Source: Rhodocyclaceae bacterium (GTDB lineage Bacteria; Pseudomonadota; Gammaproteobacteria; Burkholderiales; Usitatibacteraceae). Taken from it: a stretch of DNA of 48,195 nt. A program made the translations under genes and the position numbers. Position 1 is the stretch's first letter, and the number at the start of each line of letters is the position of its first letter. The notes below the pieces were generated by a model. It ran no database searches. It saw nothing but the letters and a program-made list of their open reading frames with translations, and was not told the DNA's origin. This document shows positions 34,283 to 43,782 of this stretch, in pieces. The DNA lies in the NCBI GenBank assembly GCA_020247395.1, contig JADCJC010000018.1, forward strand, positions 1 through 48,195, given 5' to 3'.

Positions 34283-36475
34283 CTAGGCTTTTAGCGAAGC
34301 AAGGTCAAACGGCAACGTACGCAGGCGTTTGCCGGTCAATGCAAATATCGCATTGGAAATGGCCGGCGCGATCGGCGGCAGGCCCGGCTCTCCAACGCCG
34401 GTAGGTGTCTCACCGCCGGGCACGATATACACCTCAACCTTTGGCATCTCGGCCATACGCAATAAGGGATAGTTGTGGAAGTTCGATTGCTCAACCACAC
34501 CGTCCTTGAGCGTAATCTTTCCATACAATGCGGCGCTCATGCCATACACCGCCGAGCTTTCAACTTGTGCCGCAACCGTCAGCGGATTGACCGCCAAGCC
34601 ACAATCGATGGCGGAGACAATGCGATGCAGCTTGAGCTCGCCCTTGTCCATCGAAACTTCGACGACGTGGGCAACAACGGAGCCAAACGACTCGTGTACC
34701 GCCACGCCGCGCGCTCTACCCTTCGGCAGGGCGCTTGCCCAGCCAGCTTTCTCCGCCGCCAGGTTGAGCGTTTTGAGCACCTTCGGATGTTTGCCCAGAT
34801 AGACGCGCCGGAACGCAACCGGATCTTGACCGGCCAGTTGGGCCAAGTCATCCATCGCGGTCTCCATCGCATACGCAGTGTGTGAGTGGCCGACGGAACG
34901 CCAGAACAAAACCGGAACGCCGATTTTGGTGGTGTGCAAGGTGGCATGCAGGTTGGGAATGTCATACGGAGTATCGACAATACCCTCCATGCTGCTGCCG
35001 TCAATTCCGTCTTTCACGAACGCCTGCTCAAACGGTGTCCCGGCAACCAACGACTGTCCCACGACGGTGTGATTCCAAGCGGAGATCTTGTTGCTCGCAT
35101 CCAAACCGGCTTCAATACGATGCACGTACATCGGCCGATACGACCCCGCCTTCATGTCATCTTCGCGTGTCCAAACCATCTTTACCGGCACGCCGACCCT
35201 TTTGGCAATCGCAACTGCTTCGACGACGTAATCAGAACTTAGGTTGGTGCGACGACCAAATCCGCCGCCTGCCAGCATGGTGTTGAGTTTTACGTTCGCC
35301 GGAGGCACATCCGCCGCTTTGGCGGCGGCAAGAACGTCGAGGGTTTGCAACTGCGAACCGACCCATAGCTCACACTTGTCGCCGCTGACCGATACCGTGC
35401 AGCTCAGCGGCTCCATGGCTGCATGCGCCAAATATGGCATCTCAAATTCAGCAACCAGTGTCTTTGCCGCGCCCTTGAGCAGGTCCGGGTTGCCTTTTTT
35501 CGCTACCAGCCCGGGGGTTCTTGCTGTCTGTCGATAATTGTTCGACATGGCAACGGAGTCCGCCTTACTGCCAGGCTCCAGATCCCACTCAATTTGCAAC
35601 GCATCACGCCCTACCTTCGCCGCCCAAAACGATTTGGCGACCACGGCAATGCCGGAATCGAGCTGCACTACGTGTGTGATGCCCGGGATGCCATTAACTT
35701 TATCGGCGTTAAACTTGACCGCCCGCGCACCAAAAATTGGCGGATGGGCAACCACCGCCGTGTGCAAATTCGGGATCTGTTTAGCGGTAAGGTCAAGACC
35801 GAAACGCGCCGTACCGTTCACCTTTGCCGGCGCATCAATTCGACGGGTCGGTTTGCCGATAATGGTGAAATCCTTTGCCGACTGCAGCACCACTTTCTCA
35901 GGTGTCGGCAACTTAGCCGCCTCTTCGGCAAGTTCGCCGTAGCCGGCCTTTTTCCCGCCCGGGCCAGTGACCATGCCGTTCGCAGCACGACACTGGCCAG
36001 CAGCTACCTTCCAGCGGTTAGCCGCAGCCGTCACCAACATTGTCCGCGCCATCGCCCCGACAGCGCGCAGCTGTTCCCACGAGTTGGATACGGACGACGA
36101 TCCGCCGGTAATTTGCATGCCAAAACTGCTGTGCGCATAGACCGGGGCGGCGGGTGCCAGCTCCGCACGGATTTTTGTCCAATCACATTCCAACTCTTCG
36201 GCGAGCAACATCGGCAGTGAGGTCATGACACCCTGCCCAAACTCTAAATGTTTGACCTGAACCGTGACGGTGCCATCAAGTGCGATACGTAGAAACGCAT
36301 TGGGTTGGTTGAGATTCGGTGCTGGCGCTGCTTGCGCCAAGGCAAGTTTGTTGCCAAGACTCAAGTTGAAACCAATCACCAGTCCACCACCGGTCGCGGC
36401 GCTGACCTTTAGAAAATCACGGCGTGAGGTGTTTGGCACGGCTCTAGATTTAGCTGCTGTGAACAATTTATCCAT
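34283..36475 (-). CDS. Xanthine-dehydrogenase-family molybdopterin subunit (isoquinoline 1-oxidoreductase beta-like)
   Basis: The catalytic subunit (730 residues) of a molybdenum hydroxylase that oxidises an aldehyde or N-heterocycle. A twin-arginine signal ([11 protein letters not shown], about residues 16-26) shows export as a folded complex. The cofactor-binding features are [57 protein letters not shown], and [13 protein letters not shown] near the end, whose Glu696 is the expected catalytic glutamate. Enzymes of this type normally use molybdopterin cytosine dinucleotide, consistent with the MocA-like gene in the operon. It starts 9 bases after the 2Fe-2S subunit. The substrate is unknown. 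No cytochrome gene is present nearby to accept electrons. Confidence 0.92.
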   Translation of the reverse strand: MDKLFTAAKSRAVPNTSRRDFLKVSAATGGGLVIGFNLSLGNKLALAQAAPAPNLNQPNAFLRIALDGTVTVQVKHLEFGQGVMTSLPMLLAEELECDWTKIRAELAPAAPVYAHSSFGMQITGGSSSVSNSWEQLRAVGAMARTMLVTAAANRWKVAAGQCRAANGMVTGPGGKKAGYGELAEEAAKLPTPEKVVLQSAKDFTIIGKPTRRIDAPAKVNGTARFGLDLTAKQIPNLHTAVVAHPPIFGARAVKFNADKVNGIPGITHVVQLDSGIAVVAKSFWAAKVGRDALQIEWDLEPGSKADSVAMSNNYRQTARTPGLVAKKGNPDLLKGAAKTLVAEFEMPYLAHAAMEPLSCTVSVSGDKCELWVGSQLQTLDVLAAAKAADVPPANVKLNTMLAGGGFGRRTNLSSDYVVEAVAIAKRVGVPVKMVWTREDDMKAGSYRPMYVHRIEAGLDASNKISAWNHTVVGQSLVAGTPFEQAFVKDGIDGSSMEGIVDTPYDIPNLHATLHTTKIGVPVLFWRSVGHSHTAYAMETAMDDLAQLAGQDPVAFRRVYLGKHPKVLKTLNLAAEKAGWASALPKGRARGVAVHESFGSVVAHVVEVSMDKGELKLHRIVSAIDCGLAVNPLTVAAQVESSAVYGMSAALYGKITLKDGVVEQSNFHNYPLLRMAEMPKVEVYIVPGGETPTGVGEPGLPPIAPAISNAIFALTGKRLRTLPFDLASLKA

Positions 36476-36484
36476 GTAGTCCGC

Positions 36485-37000
36485 CTATGCCTTTACCGAT
36501 TTTCTTGCCGCCGCAGGAGCGCCGGCAGGCTTCACAGAGGCGGCCGGTTTCAAACCCGCAGCAACCTTGATCGCCGCACGAACACGGTTGTAGGTACCGC
36601 AACGACACACATTGCCGCTCATCGCCGCATCAATGTCCGCATCCGATGGGACTTTGTTTTTGGTCAACAACGCGGCGGCGGCCATGATCTGGCCGGATTG
36701 GCAGTAGCCACACTGGACCACATCTTCGGCAATCCAAGCGTCCTGAACCTTCTTGCCGACGGCAGACTTGCCGACGACTTCGATAGTCGTCACTTTTTTG
36801 CCGACAACTGCTGATATCGGCGTTGAACACGAGCGCGTCGGCTCGCCGTTAACGTGTACCGTACACGCGCCGCATAGCGCCATACCGCAGCCATATTTGG
36901 TGCCGGTTAACTGCAGGTTATCGCGCAAAAACCAAAGAAGAGGGGTAGAGGGATCGACGTTGGTCGAAATTCGTTCGCCATTGACGGTAATCAAAATCAT
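36485..37000 (-). CDS. 2Fe-2S subunit of the molybdenum hydroxylase (isoquinoline 1-oxidoreductase alpha-like)
   Basis: A 171-residue electron-transfer subunit with two [2Fe-2S] clusters. The plant-ferredoxin-type cluster uses Cys38, Cys43, Cys46 and Cys58 ([14 protein letters not shown], then RSC). The helical C-terminal cluster uses Cys97, Cys100, Cys132 and Cys134 ([18 protein letters not shown]). An alanine/proline-rich tail of about 25 residues follows the conserved domain. It has no signal of its own and would be exported with the Tat-bearing large subunit. The ATG at 37000 has GGAG upstream; the open frame to 37300 carries no conserved residues. It is the first gene of the operon. Confidence 0.93.
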   Translation of the reverse strand: MILITVNGERISTNVDPSTPLLWFLRDNLQLTGTKYGCGMALCGACTVHVNGEPTRSCSTPISAVVGKKVTTIEVVGKSAVGKKVQDAWIAEDVVQCGYCQSGQIMAAAALLTKNKVPSDADIDAAMSGNVCRCGTYNRVRAAIKVAAGLKPAASVKPAGAPAAARKSVKA

Positions 37001-37464
37001 AAATGACTCCAAAAGAGAACCACCCCGGCGACATAGCCGAGGCATCGGCGTGCAAAACTTACGTTTGCATTCTAACCGAGGCTCAGTGCCTGTCTGAGCA
37101 ACAGCCGTATTGGCGCGATTGGGGGGCAATCCAAAAGTGCGTCGCCGCGGCCAACAACGGCGGGGGTTGTGCCGGGCTGGGTGGCAGCCGTTCATGACCA
37201 ATCGATCCTCCGATCGACCGAGGTCCAGCGCGGTTGCGTAAATGAGCTGGGATGACGACAAGATAGTGGTTTCCAATAGTAACCACTGACAAAAGTCCAC
37301 TCAGGACGGCTATCTTCAGGCGATACGCGTCGGGACAGCCCGCCCGAGCTTATTGTTTTACTACACTTGACGTTGTCATAATACTCTCGCCCAGCAGATT
37401 GAATTTTTGCGCAGTTGGCGCATCTATAAAGGCATGTTGCGTAACTTAAACTGACCAACGACCA
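37001..37464. promoter_or_regulatory. Divergent intergenic region, hydroxylase operon and lipoprotein hydrolase
   Basis: A 464-bp gap without a credible gene. It must hold promoters for both directions. For the plus strand, ttgttt at 37353 and cataat at 37377 with an 18-bp spacer could be a promoter, 83 bases before the hydrolase start; this is weak. No clear operator or RNA structure is seen. Confidence 0.3.
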
Positions 37465-38571
37465 ATGAAAAGCCTTAAAACTAGAAACAGCTTCACAGCC
37501 AGATCCCTGGGCTTCACCCTTGCCACGAGCCTTGTTTTGTCTGGCTGCGCCATGTCAGCCCGCGACGCGGCCGTCATTGCCGCCGAACGTGAGGCGGCAC
37601 TTGCCGCCGCCCAGCTGATGCCCGACCCAACGCGGTATTCGACACAAACTTTTGAGTGGCGTGACGAGAAGCGCAACCGGATGGTTCCCGTGCGCTTGTA
37701 TTTGCCATCGGCTGAAGCGAACCGTGGTGTCGGCAACATGCCCCTGATCGTGTTCTCACACGGCATCGGCGGCTCACGCGAGGGCTACAAATACCTTGGC
37801 CGCAGTTTTGCGGCGAACGGCTATGCGAGTTTGCATCTCCAGCACGTCGGCAGCGACCGCCAGCTATGGGCGGGCAATCCATTCAGTTTGCTGTCCCGGC
37901 TTAGCGGCGCTGCACAGGAAAGTGAAGCCATTGAACGGGTACAGGATCTGAGCTTCGCGCTCGATCAGCTTCTCGCTAGTCCAGTCGGAGTCCGAATCGA
38001 CCGGACCCGTGTCGTCGCAGCCGGTCATTCCTATGGCGCAAACACGTCCATGCTGGCGGCGGGTGCCGTCGTCGAACGTGATGGTCGCAAAATCGACCTG
38101 CGGGATCCACGCATTAGCGCCGCGATTTTGCTTTCCGCCCCGCCCTTCTATGGCGCGGGCGACCCAACGGCAATCTTGGGCGGGATCGATATTCCGACCC
38201 TGCATATCACCGCCACCGAAGATGACATCGCCATCCCCGGCTATCGTTCCGGCGTTGCTGATCGTCTAGACGTCTATCGTGCGATGGGAGCCGCCAATGC
38301 GTTGTCCAAACGTGCTGGTAAGGCGATCGCGGTATTTAATGGCGGGTCACACAGCATATTCACCGATCGGTTGGGCACCGGTGGTGTTGAGCTAAATCCC
38401 AAGGTAAAGGCTGCAACACGCGACCTGACGCTGGCGTTTTTGGAAACGCTCGCTGCACCCGATCAACAGGCCGTCGACAACAATTCGGGCCATGATCGGT
38501 TTCTCCGCAATTGGCAGCAGAAATATGCGCCGTTACTGGCAAGTTTTGAACACGTTGGCATGGGAAACTAG
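37465..38571 (+). CDS. Lipoprotein alpha/beta hydrolase
   Basis: A 368-residue hydrolase anchored by a lipid: signal with lipobox LSGC (Cys28). The alpha/beta fold shows LIVFSHGIGGSREGYKYLG (oxyanion region), Ser189 in AAGHSYGANTS as nucleophile, an acid in TATEDDIAIPG and a histidine in NGGSHSIFTD. The layout and loop sequences (LQHVGSDRQLW against IQHPGSDESVW) mark it as a paralogue of the hydrolase at 14924. The substrate is unknown. Residues 31-50 after the lipobox are alanine/arginine/glutamate-rich and probably a short spacer helix. It is transcribed away from the hydroxylase operon and is followed 53 bases later by another predicted lipoprotein gene. Confidence 0.88.
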   Translation: MKSLKTRNSFTARSLGFTLATSLVLSGCAMSARDAAVIAAEREAALAAAQLMPDPTRYSTQTFEWRDEKRNRMVPVRLYLPSAEANRGVGNMPLIVFSHGIGGSREGYKYLGRSFAANGYASLHLQHVGSDRQLWAGNPFSLLSRLSGAAQESEAIERVQDLSFALDQLLASPVGVRIDRTRVVAAGHSYGANTSMLAAGAVVERDGRKIDLRDPRISAAILLSAPPFYGAGDPTAILGGIDIPTLHITATEDDIAIPGYRSGVADRLDVYRAMGAANALSKRAGKAIAVFNGGSHSIFTDRLGTGGVELNPKVKAATRDLTLAFLETLAAPDQQAVDNNSGHDRFLRNWQQKYAPLLASFEHVGMGN

Positions 38572-38624
38572 CACTCTACGTACAACAATGACCGAACAGT
38601 GTTCAGTTGGGCACCCGGTACCCA

Positions 38625-39788
38625 GTGACGACTCCGCAATATCATCAGGCCGCAACAAGAATCGGCCAATCGTCGGCCAATCTGCAACTCATCGCAGGCG
38701 TTGTCATTACGCTGGTCGCCGTTAGTCTCGGTGGTTGTGGCACCTCGCAGACGCCACGCCGAGTGGAGCCGCCGCCCCAACCCCGACTCGAAACAGCCGC
38801 AACTTCGCCAGTACGCACGGCAACTCAGCAAAAGCTAATCAATGAAGCGGATGCGCTCGCGCCGCTCGCCGTGACTGAACTTGGCAAGAAATTCTTGCGT
38901 GCCACTGAGGCACTGCCGGCGGTGGCATCGCGAACCGTATACCGTGACGACAACACGCGTGAATACTTTTCACCAAGCGAAGCCGCCGCACTTGCAGAGG
39001 AACGGCGCAAGAAACTTGCAAGCATCGAACTTGACGAGTACCGCTTCTACTACACAAAGTATGGTTCACCACTGGCCTACTTGCGGGCGCTTGAGTTGGC
39101 CAGTGGATACGGCTTGACCGAAGTCGGAAAAGCGAACATCCTCGACTTTGGCTACGGCTCGATTGGCCATTTGCGCTTGCTGGCAAGCCTTGGTGCGAAC
39201 ATGGTCGGCGTTGATCCAGACAGCTATCTCAACGCGTTATACAGCGAATCGTCTGACCAAGGTTCGGTGGCTGCAGCGGGTACTGTTTACCGCGGAGCCG
39301 CCGGTTCGGTTACCCTCGTCCACGGTCGCTGGCCAGCCACAGCAGCGATTGCGCAGAAGGTGGCAGGCAAAGCACCCTATCAGCTTATCGTCTCAAAAAA
39401 TACTCTCAAGCGCGGATACCTCAAGCCCGAGCGACGTGCGCCAAAAAACCAGCTGATTGAACTCGGCGTGAGTGATGATGTTTTTCTGAAAACAGCATAC
39501 AACGCCCTCTCCCCCGGAGGCTTGCTTGTCATCTACAACCTCGCGCCCAAACAAGCAGCTGTCGACAAGCCTTATCTGCCGCACGCTGATGCGCGCTCGC
39601 CATTCAGCGCAGAGCAGTTCCGCAAGGCGGGGTTGGAAGTCGTTGCACTAAATGTCGAGGATCATGAATTTGTACGGCAGATGGGTGCTGCGCTTGGCTG
39701 GGACAAGAACGATCAGGGCGAAGTGGTAAACGACCTCTCCACAAATCTATTCGCCATCTACACGATCGTCCGGCGCGGTAGTGAGTAG
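38625..39788 (+). CDS. Predicted lipoprotein with class I methyltransferase-like domain
   Basis: A 387-residue protein with an N-terminal hydrophobic stretch and lipobox SLGGC (Cys38 from the GTG start), a proline-rich spacer (about 43-60), a helical region and a Rossmann-type domain. That domain has a complete motif I, NILDFGYGSIGHLRLLASLG, an acidic end of strand 2 in MVGVDPDSYL, and a late strand ALSPGGLLVIYNLAP. These are the marks of SAM-dependent methyltransferases. A periplasmic enzyme would have no SAM, so either the domain binds something else or the N-terminus is a membrane anchor facing the cytoplasm. The start may instead be a TTG at 38607; neither has a good ribosome binding site. 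It follows the lipoprotein hydrolase. Confidence 0.7.
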   Translation: MTTPQYHQAATRIGQSSANLQLIAGVVITLVAVSLGGCGTSQTPRRVEPPPQPRLETAATSPVRTATQQKLINEADALAPLAVTELGKKFLRATEALPAVASRTVYRDDNTREYFSPSEAAALAEERRKKLASIELDEYRFYYTKYGSPLAYLRALELASGYGLTEVGKANILDFGYGSIGHLRLLASLGANMVGVDPDSYLNALYSESSDQGSVAAAGTVYRGAAGSVTLVHGRWPATAAIAQKVAGKAPYQLIVSKNTLKRGYLKPERRAPKNQLIELGVSDDVFLKTAYNALSPGGLLVIYNLAPKQAAVDKPYLPHADARSPFSAEQFRKAGLEVVALNVEDHEFVRQMGAALGWDKNDQGEVVNDLSTNLFAIYTIVRRGSE

Positions 39789-39816
39789 TTCTCGGCCTTG
39801 CTAGGCCACGCTTGTT

Positions 39817-41199
39817 TCAAAGCGCTTGTTTCGCTTTTTTCCGCTTCGGCAATGGCTTCACCGACCAAGGGGACGCAGCAGCACGCGGCAGCGTTGAACC
39901 CCGCTTCAGCGCCGGACTGGCCGACACTGGTGCCCCCCACCCAGTCCCGCTTGAACTTGCGGATTTGGGCGGTCGCGCTGCGCCTTTTTCTGCTTTTTTT
40001 ACTATTTCTCCTTTTGCCCCCACGTTGCCGTTGGCATCACCATGCGCTTTTTTCGGCCGGTACTGTGAAGCACTGGCAGACTTGTCGCGGGCCACAACAT
40101 TGTGGGCAAACCGTTCCCCGCGCGACGGCAGCATGACAAAGCCAGTCACTTCTTCGCGATCATGATACAGCTGCTTCACTTGCAAGATGTAGGACTTACC
40201 CGCCTCCCCCAACGCCTCTCCAATAATCTGACGGCAACGCTCGACTTCCTCATTGCGCCTTTTCATCGGCAACTTCAAGTTAAAGATGGCACAACGTGCC
40301 CACCCACTGGCCAACCACTTGGCAACCAGTTTGGCAACTCGCGCGGGTTGCTCAACCATGTCACACACCAACCAATCGACCGGTACGTTGGGCGCGTACT
40401 TAAAACCGTCAGCTCGTATATGTTTGACCATCGCGTTGTTCACCAAGTCCCCTTTGAGGGATGCGTTATCAACGGCCGTGATGCGTAAGCCGCGCTGCAT
40501 CAATTGCCATGTCCAACCTCCCGGTGCAGCACCCAAATCTACCGCTCGCATGTCAGGCTGCAACGCTTCGTCTTGGCCGCTACCGAGGAACACATGAATC
40601 GCCTCAGCAAGTTTGAGCGTGGAGCGTGAAGGAGCGTCGGCAGGCATGCGAAAACGCGGGATGCCGAGCCGATCTTGGGAGGAAAGTTGCATTTCTGCGA
40701 CACCGATGTGAGCTCGCTTGTCCGGTGTGAGTAAAATCATCGCGCGATACTTGGAATCACCGGCAAGCATGCCGGCCTCTGTGAGCAACTCTCGGATTCT
40801 GGGCTCAATGGCCTTCGCCGACCGCGACAGCGCCTTACCGTCGTTCGTGTCGGGATACTCGACACGACAATCGACCACATGGTCGATCCCCTGCGAGGCG
40901 AGGAATCTCGTCAGCGCCTCAAAGATCGGGTTAACCCGGTCGTTCGATGTCAACGCAACCACGCTGTCGCATGTCAACAACAACTGGCGCGCAAAAATGA
41001 GGTCGTGAACGGAAGCGTGGAATTTGGCTCGACCGATTGGACAAGAGATACGGACGAATCCCGCGTTTGCTTCTGCCTCGATGATCGCACCGCCTAAACG
41101 CCCTTGTAGTTCGATACCCAAGTCGCGCTCAAAACCGGCCCGGCAGTAACCTAACCATGCCAGTTCGGGGGCCGTTGTTGCAACATTTTTGGTCGTCAT
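39817..41199 (-). CDS. rlmM: 23S rRNA 2'-O-methyltransferase RlmM with long basic tail
   Basis: RlmM methylates the ribose of C2498 in 23S rRNA. The 460-residue protein has an N-terminal THUMP-like region and a Rossmann methyltransferase domain with MRAVDLGAAPGGWTWQL (SAM site), VDWLVCDMVEQPARVAKL, FNLKLPMKRRNEEVERC and VKQLYHDREEVTGFVM, covering the K-D-K-E type catalytic set. Escherichia coli RlmM is about 366 residues; the extra 90 or so here are a C-terminal tail rich in Lys, Ala, Ser and Pro that starts after FAHNVVARDK. It may add RNA affinity. It converges on the preceding lipoprotein gene, 28 bases from its stop, and is divergent from the TPR gene. Confidence 0.92.
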   Translation of the reverse strand: MTTKNVATTAPELAWLGYCRAGFERDLGIELQGRLGGAIIEAEANAGFVRISCPIGRAKFHASVHDLIFARQLLLTCDSVVALTSNDRVNPIFEALTRFLASQGIDHVVDCRVEYPDTNDGKALSRSAKAIEPRIRELLTEAGMLAGDSKYRAMILLTPDKRAHIGVAEMQLSSQDRLGIPRFRMPADAPSRSTLKLAEAIHVFLGSGQDEALQPDMRAVDLGAAPGGWTWQLMQRGLRITAVDNASLKGDLVNNAMVKHIRADGFKYAPNVPVDWLVCDMVEQPARVAKLVAKWLASGWARCAIFNLKLPMKRRNEEVERCRQIIGEALGEAGKSYILQVKQLYHDREEVTGFVMLPSRGERFAHNVVARDKSASASQYRPKKAHGDANGNVGAKGEIVKKAEKGAARPPKSASSSGTGWGAPVSASPALKRGSTLPRAAASPWSVKPLPKRKKAKQAL

Positions 41200-41300
41200 T
41201 TGAACACTTTACATCCGATACCGCATCTCAAAGCGTCCAATACGCGCCAGCTGCCACTATCCTCGGCGTATCGCCGACAAAAGATCCGTACTACTCTGGC

Positions 41301-41337
41301 TTCAACACCAAACCAAAAATTCAACACCAAACCAAAA
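41301..41337. repeat. Tandem duplication before the TPR start codon
   Basis: The 18-base sequence ttcaacaccaaaccaaaa occurs at 41301-41318 and 41320-41337, a period of 19. The second copy ends on the first base of the ATG. It occupies the place where a ribosome binding site is expected and contains none. Confidence 0.7.
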
Positions 41338-42323
41338 TGACACGACCATTTCTCGCTATTGTCCTCTCCCTATGCGTACCCCTGCTTGCCGTGCCGGCAT
41401 TTGCTACTTCAACCGACGCCGAGTTCATCGGCCTAGCCAAGGCGCGTAAGCTCGCCGAGGTGGAAGCCTTGGCGCGCGAGAAGTTAGCCAGAAATACCAA
41501 GGATGACGTTGCCCTTTGGTATCTAGCTCGTTTTGCCGGGGGAGACGCCAAGAAACGCGATGAGCTGATCCCGCGCGCCGAGCAGTGCATTAAGGAATTG
41601 CCACAGTCCGCACGTTGCCACCATATACTCGGCTCGCTTTACGGGGCGGCGGCCATGTCGGCGGGTATCGCCGCCGGGCTCAAGTACGCTGGAAACATAA
41701 AAGATATGTTTCAAAAGGCGGTTGAGCTTGATCCAAAACACTTCGACATGCGGCGCGATCTGATTCAGTTCTACCTGCAAGCCCCTGGCATCGTCGGCGG
41801 CAGCGTACGCAAGGCGATTCAAAACAGTGCCGACTTTGCAAAGGTGGATCCAGCGCGGGCGCAATTGCTGCGCGCCGAGGTGCATATCTACGAAAAAGAG
41901 TTTGATAAGGCGGAAGCCATCCTTGCCAATATCAAGCCGGGGACGGACGGCGATCTGGCCGACTCATTAAGCGGCGCGACGTCGTCACTAGGATTCGCGA
42001 TGGTAAACGCAAATGAGGCGGCTAAAGCGCAGAAACTATTTGAACGACAGATCGCCGCTGACGCCTTCAATGCCAACGCACACTTTGGCCTAGGCCGTGC
42101 CCTACTCGAGCAAAAACAAATTGACGCGTCAATCGCGTCGATGGAGCGAGCACTACAGATTGACCCAAAACTAACCGCACACTATCGCCTAGGCATCGCG
42201 TACCAAACCAAGGGCGACAAGCCCAAAGCAGCCGCGATGTACAAACAATTCCTAGGGTATTCAGCGCAAGGCCGTGCCGCCGACGACGCGCGTAAACGAC
42301 TGGACGAATTGAAAGCGGACTGA
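41337..42323 (+). CDS. Exported TPR-repeat protein
   Basis: A 328-residue protein with a signal peptide (MTRPFLAIVL start, cleavage probably after AFA, residue 21). The mature part consists of helical repeats; tetratricopeptide features are clearest at FNANAHFGLGRALLEQKQID, IASMERALQIDPKLTAHYRL and GDKPKAAAMYKQFL. An upstream pair (KDMFQKAVELDPKHFDMR) also fits. It likely scaffolds a periplasmic complex; no partner is evident. I chose the ATG at 41337 because it begins the signal peptide. The frame extends to 41157 without support. There is no Shine-Dalgarno; the 5' region is an A/C-rich tandem duplication. Confidence 0.88.
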   Translation: MTRPFLAIVLSLCVPLLAVPAFATSTDAEFIGLAKARKLAEVEALAREKLARNTKDDVALWYLARFAGGDAKKRDELIPRAEQCIKELPQSARCHHILGSLYGAAAMSAGIAAGLKYAGNIKDMFQKAVELDPKHFDMRRDLIQFYLQAPGIVGGSVRKAIQNSADFAKVDPARAQLLRAEVHIYEKEFDKAEAILANIKPGTDGDLADSLSGATSSLGFAMVNANEAAKAQKLFERQIAADAFNANAHFGLGRALLEQKQIDASIASMERALQIDPKLTAHYRLGIAYQTKGDKPKAAAMYKQFLGYSAQGRAADDARKRLDELKAD

Positions 42324-42325
42324 TG

Positions 42326-42367
42326 TTGTAGCCGCGAGTGTCGCTTCACAGTGGAGCGCCTCCTACA
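42326..42367. repeat. Weak REP-like inverted repeat
   Basis: tgtagccgcgag at the left and gcgcctcctaca at the right form an imperfect, gapped palindrome between the TPR gene and the MFS gene. It resembles the TGTAG-type REP elements of other proteobacteria. It could serve as a transcript end; no T run follows. Confidence 0.3.
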
Positions 42368-42399
42368 GGAGAACCGGCGCGTCGTTTAAAATAGCGCCA

Positions 42400-43782
42400 A
42401 TGAATGACGCACCTTCTTCTCACAACAGCGAGTTGATCTCGGCTGGAAGCAGCTCCGTGCCGCACCGATTTGACAAATACTTGGGCACATTGTGGCGTAA
42501 TCGCGACTTTAGAGTGCTATGGGTATCGCTAACAATCACCCATTTTGGTGGACAGGTCACCTTCTTAGCGTTGCCACTCACGGCCGCGCTCGTCCTGCAC
42601 GCTACACCGACCCAAATGGGCATCCTGACGATGATGCAGGCGCTGCCCTATACCCTGTTCGGACTCTTTACCGGCGTGTTGGTTGACCGCTCACGCAAAC
42701 TTCCGCTGGTTATCTTGGCGGACGTGGGTCGCGGCACCATTCTGCTCCTCATACCAATTACAGCTTGGCTGGGATTTCTCGGCATGCCGATCCTCTATCT
42801 GGCAAGCTTCTTCGTTGGCTTAGGAGGCATCATTGGTTGGGCAGCGTATCAAGTGTTCATGACCGAGCGAGTCGGTCGCGCTAATCTGGTCGAGGCGAAT
42901 TCCCGAATCGCACTATCAGATTCCTCCGCACAGTTGCTTGGGCCCGGTATCGCCGGTGCACTCATTCACGCACTGACCGCGCCGATGGCCATTCTTTTGG
43001 ACGCAGCAGCATTCTTCATCTCCGCGATCATGTTGCGTGGCATCAAGCCACAGGAGAGCGATGCCCCAAAACAAGTGGGCCACGCGACGTGGGAGAGCAT
43101 CTGGGGTGATGCCAAGGAAGGTCTAGCGCTGATTTGGCGCAACCCAATACTTCGCGCCATCGCATGGGGGCTCGCGCTTTGGCAGTTGCTGCGCCACGCT
43201 TACGTCGCCATCGTCATTCTGTTCGCAGTGCGTGTGCTGGACATTTCTCCGGGCAAGTTGGGTGCCTTGTACATGATCGCCGGGATAGGGTTTTTGCTTG
43301 CCTCCTTTACCTGCCAGCTTTTAAATGATCGATTCGGCGTTGGACGCGTGATGCTTGCTGGTATCGGCCTGACTGCCATCGCTTGGGTAATGATTGCTGC
43401 AATCGTGAAAAGTGAGTTTGCGTTTTTTCTACTCGGTACTGCCCTCTTCCTGTTCGACTTTGGGGCCATGTTGTTTTTCATCAATTACTTGTCGTTACGA
43501 CAATCCGCGACGCCTGATCATCTGCTCGGTCGCGTGACCTCGACCATGATCTTTCTAGCCCTTTCCCTCGCCCCGATTGGCTCAGTGTTAGGCGGTGTGC
43601 TTGGGGAATGGCTGGGATTGCGCGCCACCATTGGGCTTTGTGGTGTCGGTGCGGCCCTTCTGGTGTTGGCGCAGTATCGGCTAGGGCCACTTCCGGGCAT
43701 GCTGACGCTGCCAACGCCAGATGCCCAGCATCGGTCGAACAGTCCGACACCATGTGCCCCGGGCGCTGAAATTGCCGCATGA
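42400..43782 (+). CDS. MFS transporter, EntS-like (MFS_3) exporter
   Basis: A 460-residue permease with twelve predicted helices. Typical for the siderophore/macrolide-exporter branch are LWRNRDFRVLWVSLTITHFG before helix 1, LFTGVLVDRSRKLPLVILAD at the helix 2-3 loop, and GRANLVEANSRIALSDSSAQ after helix 5. A long central loop (about 220-250) separates the two halves. The C-terminal 35 residues are hydrophilic and not conserved. The substrate is unknown; no siderophore genes are near. The gene has TTTAAAATAG just upstream of the ATG that could be a -10 region. Confidence 0.9.
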   Translation: MNDAPSSHNSELISAGSSSVPHRFDKYLGTLWRNRDFRVLWVSLTITHFGGQVTFLALPLTAALVLHATPTQMGILTMMQALPYTLFGLFTGVLVDRSRKLPLVILADVGRGTILLLIPITAWLGFLGMPILYLASFFVGLGGIIGWAAYQVFMTERVGRANLVEANSRIALSDSSAQLLGPGIAGALIHALTAPMAILLDAAAFFISAIMLRGIKPQESDAPKQVGHATWESIWGDAKEGLALIWRNPILRAIAWGLALWQLLRHAYVAIVILFAVRVLDISPGKLGALYMIAGIGFLLASFTCQLLNDRFGVGRVMLAGIGLTAIAWVMIAAIVKSEFAFFLLGTALFLFDFGAMLFFINYLSLRQSATPDHLLGRVTSTMIFLALSLAPIGSVLGGVLGEWLGLRATIGLCGVGAALLVLAQYRLGPLPGMLTLPTPDAQHRSNSPTPCAPGAEIAA

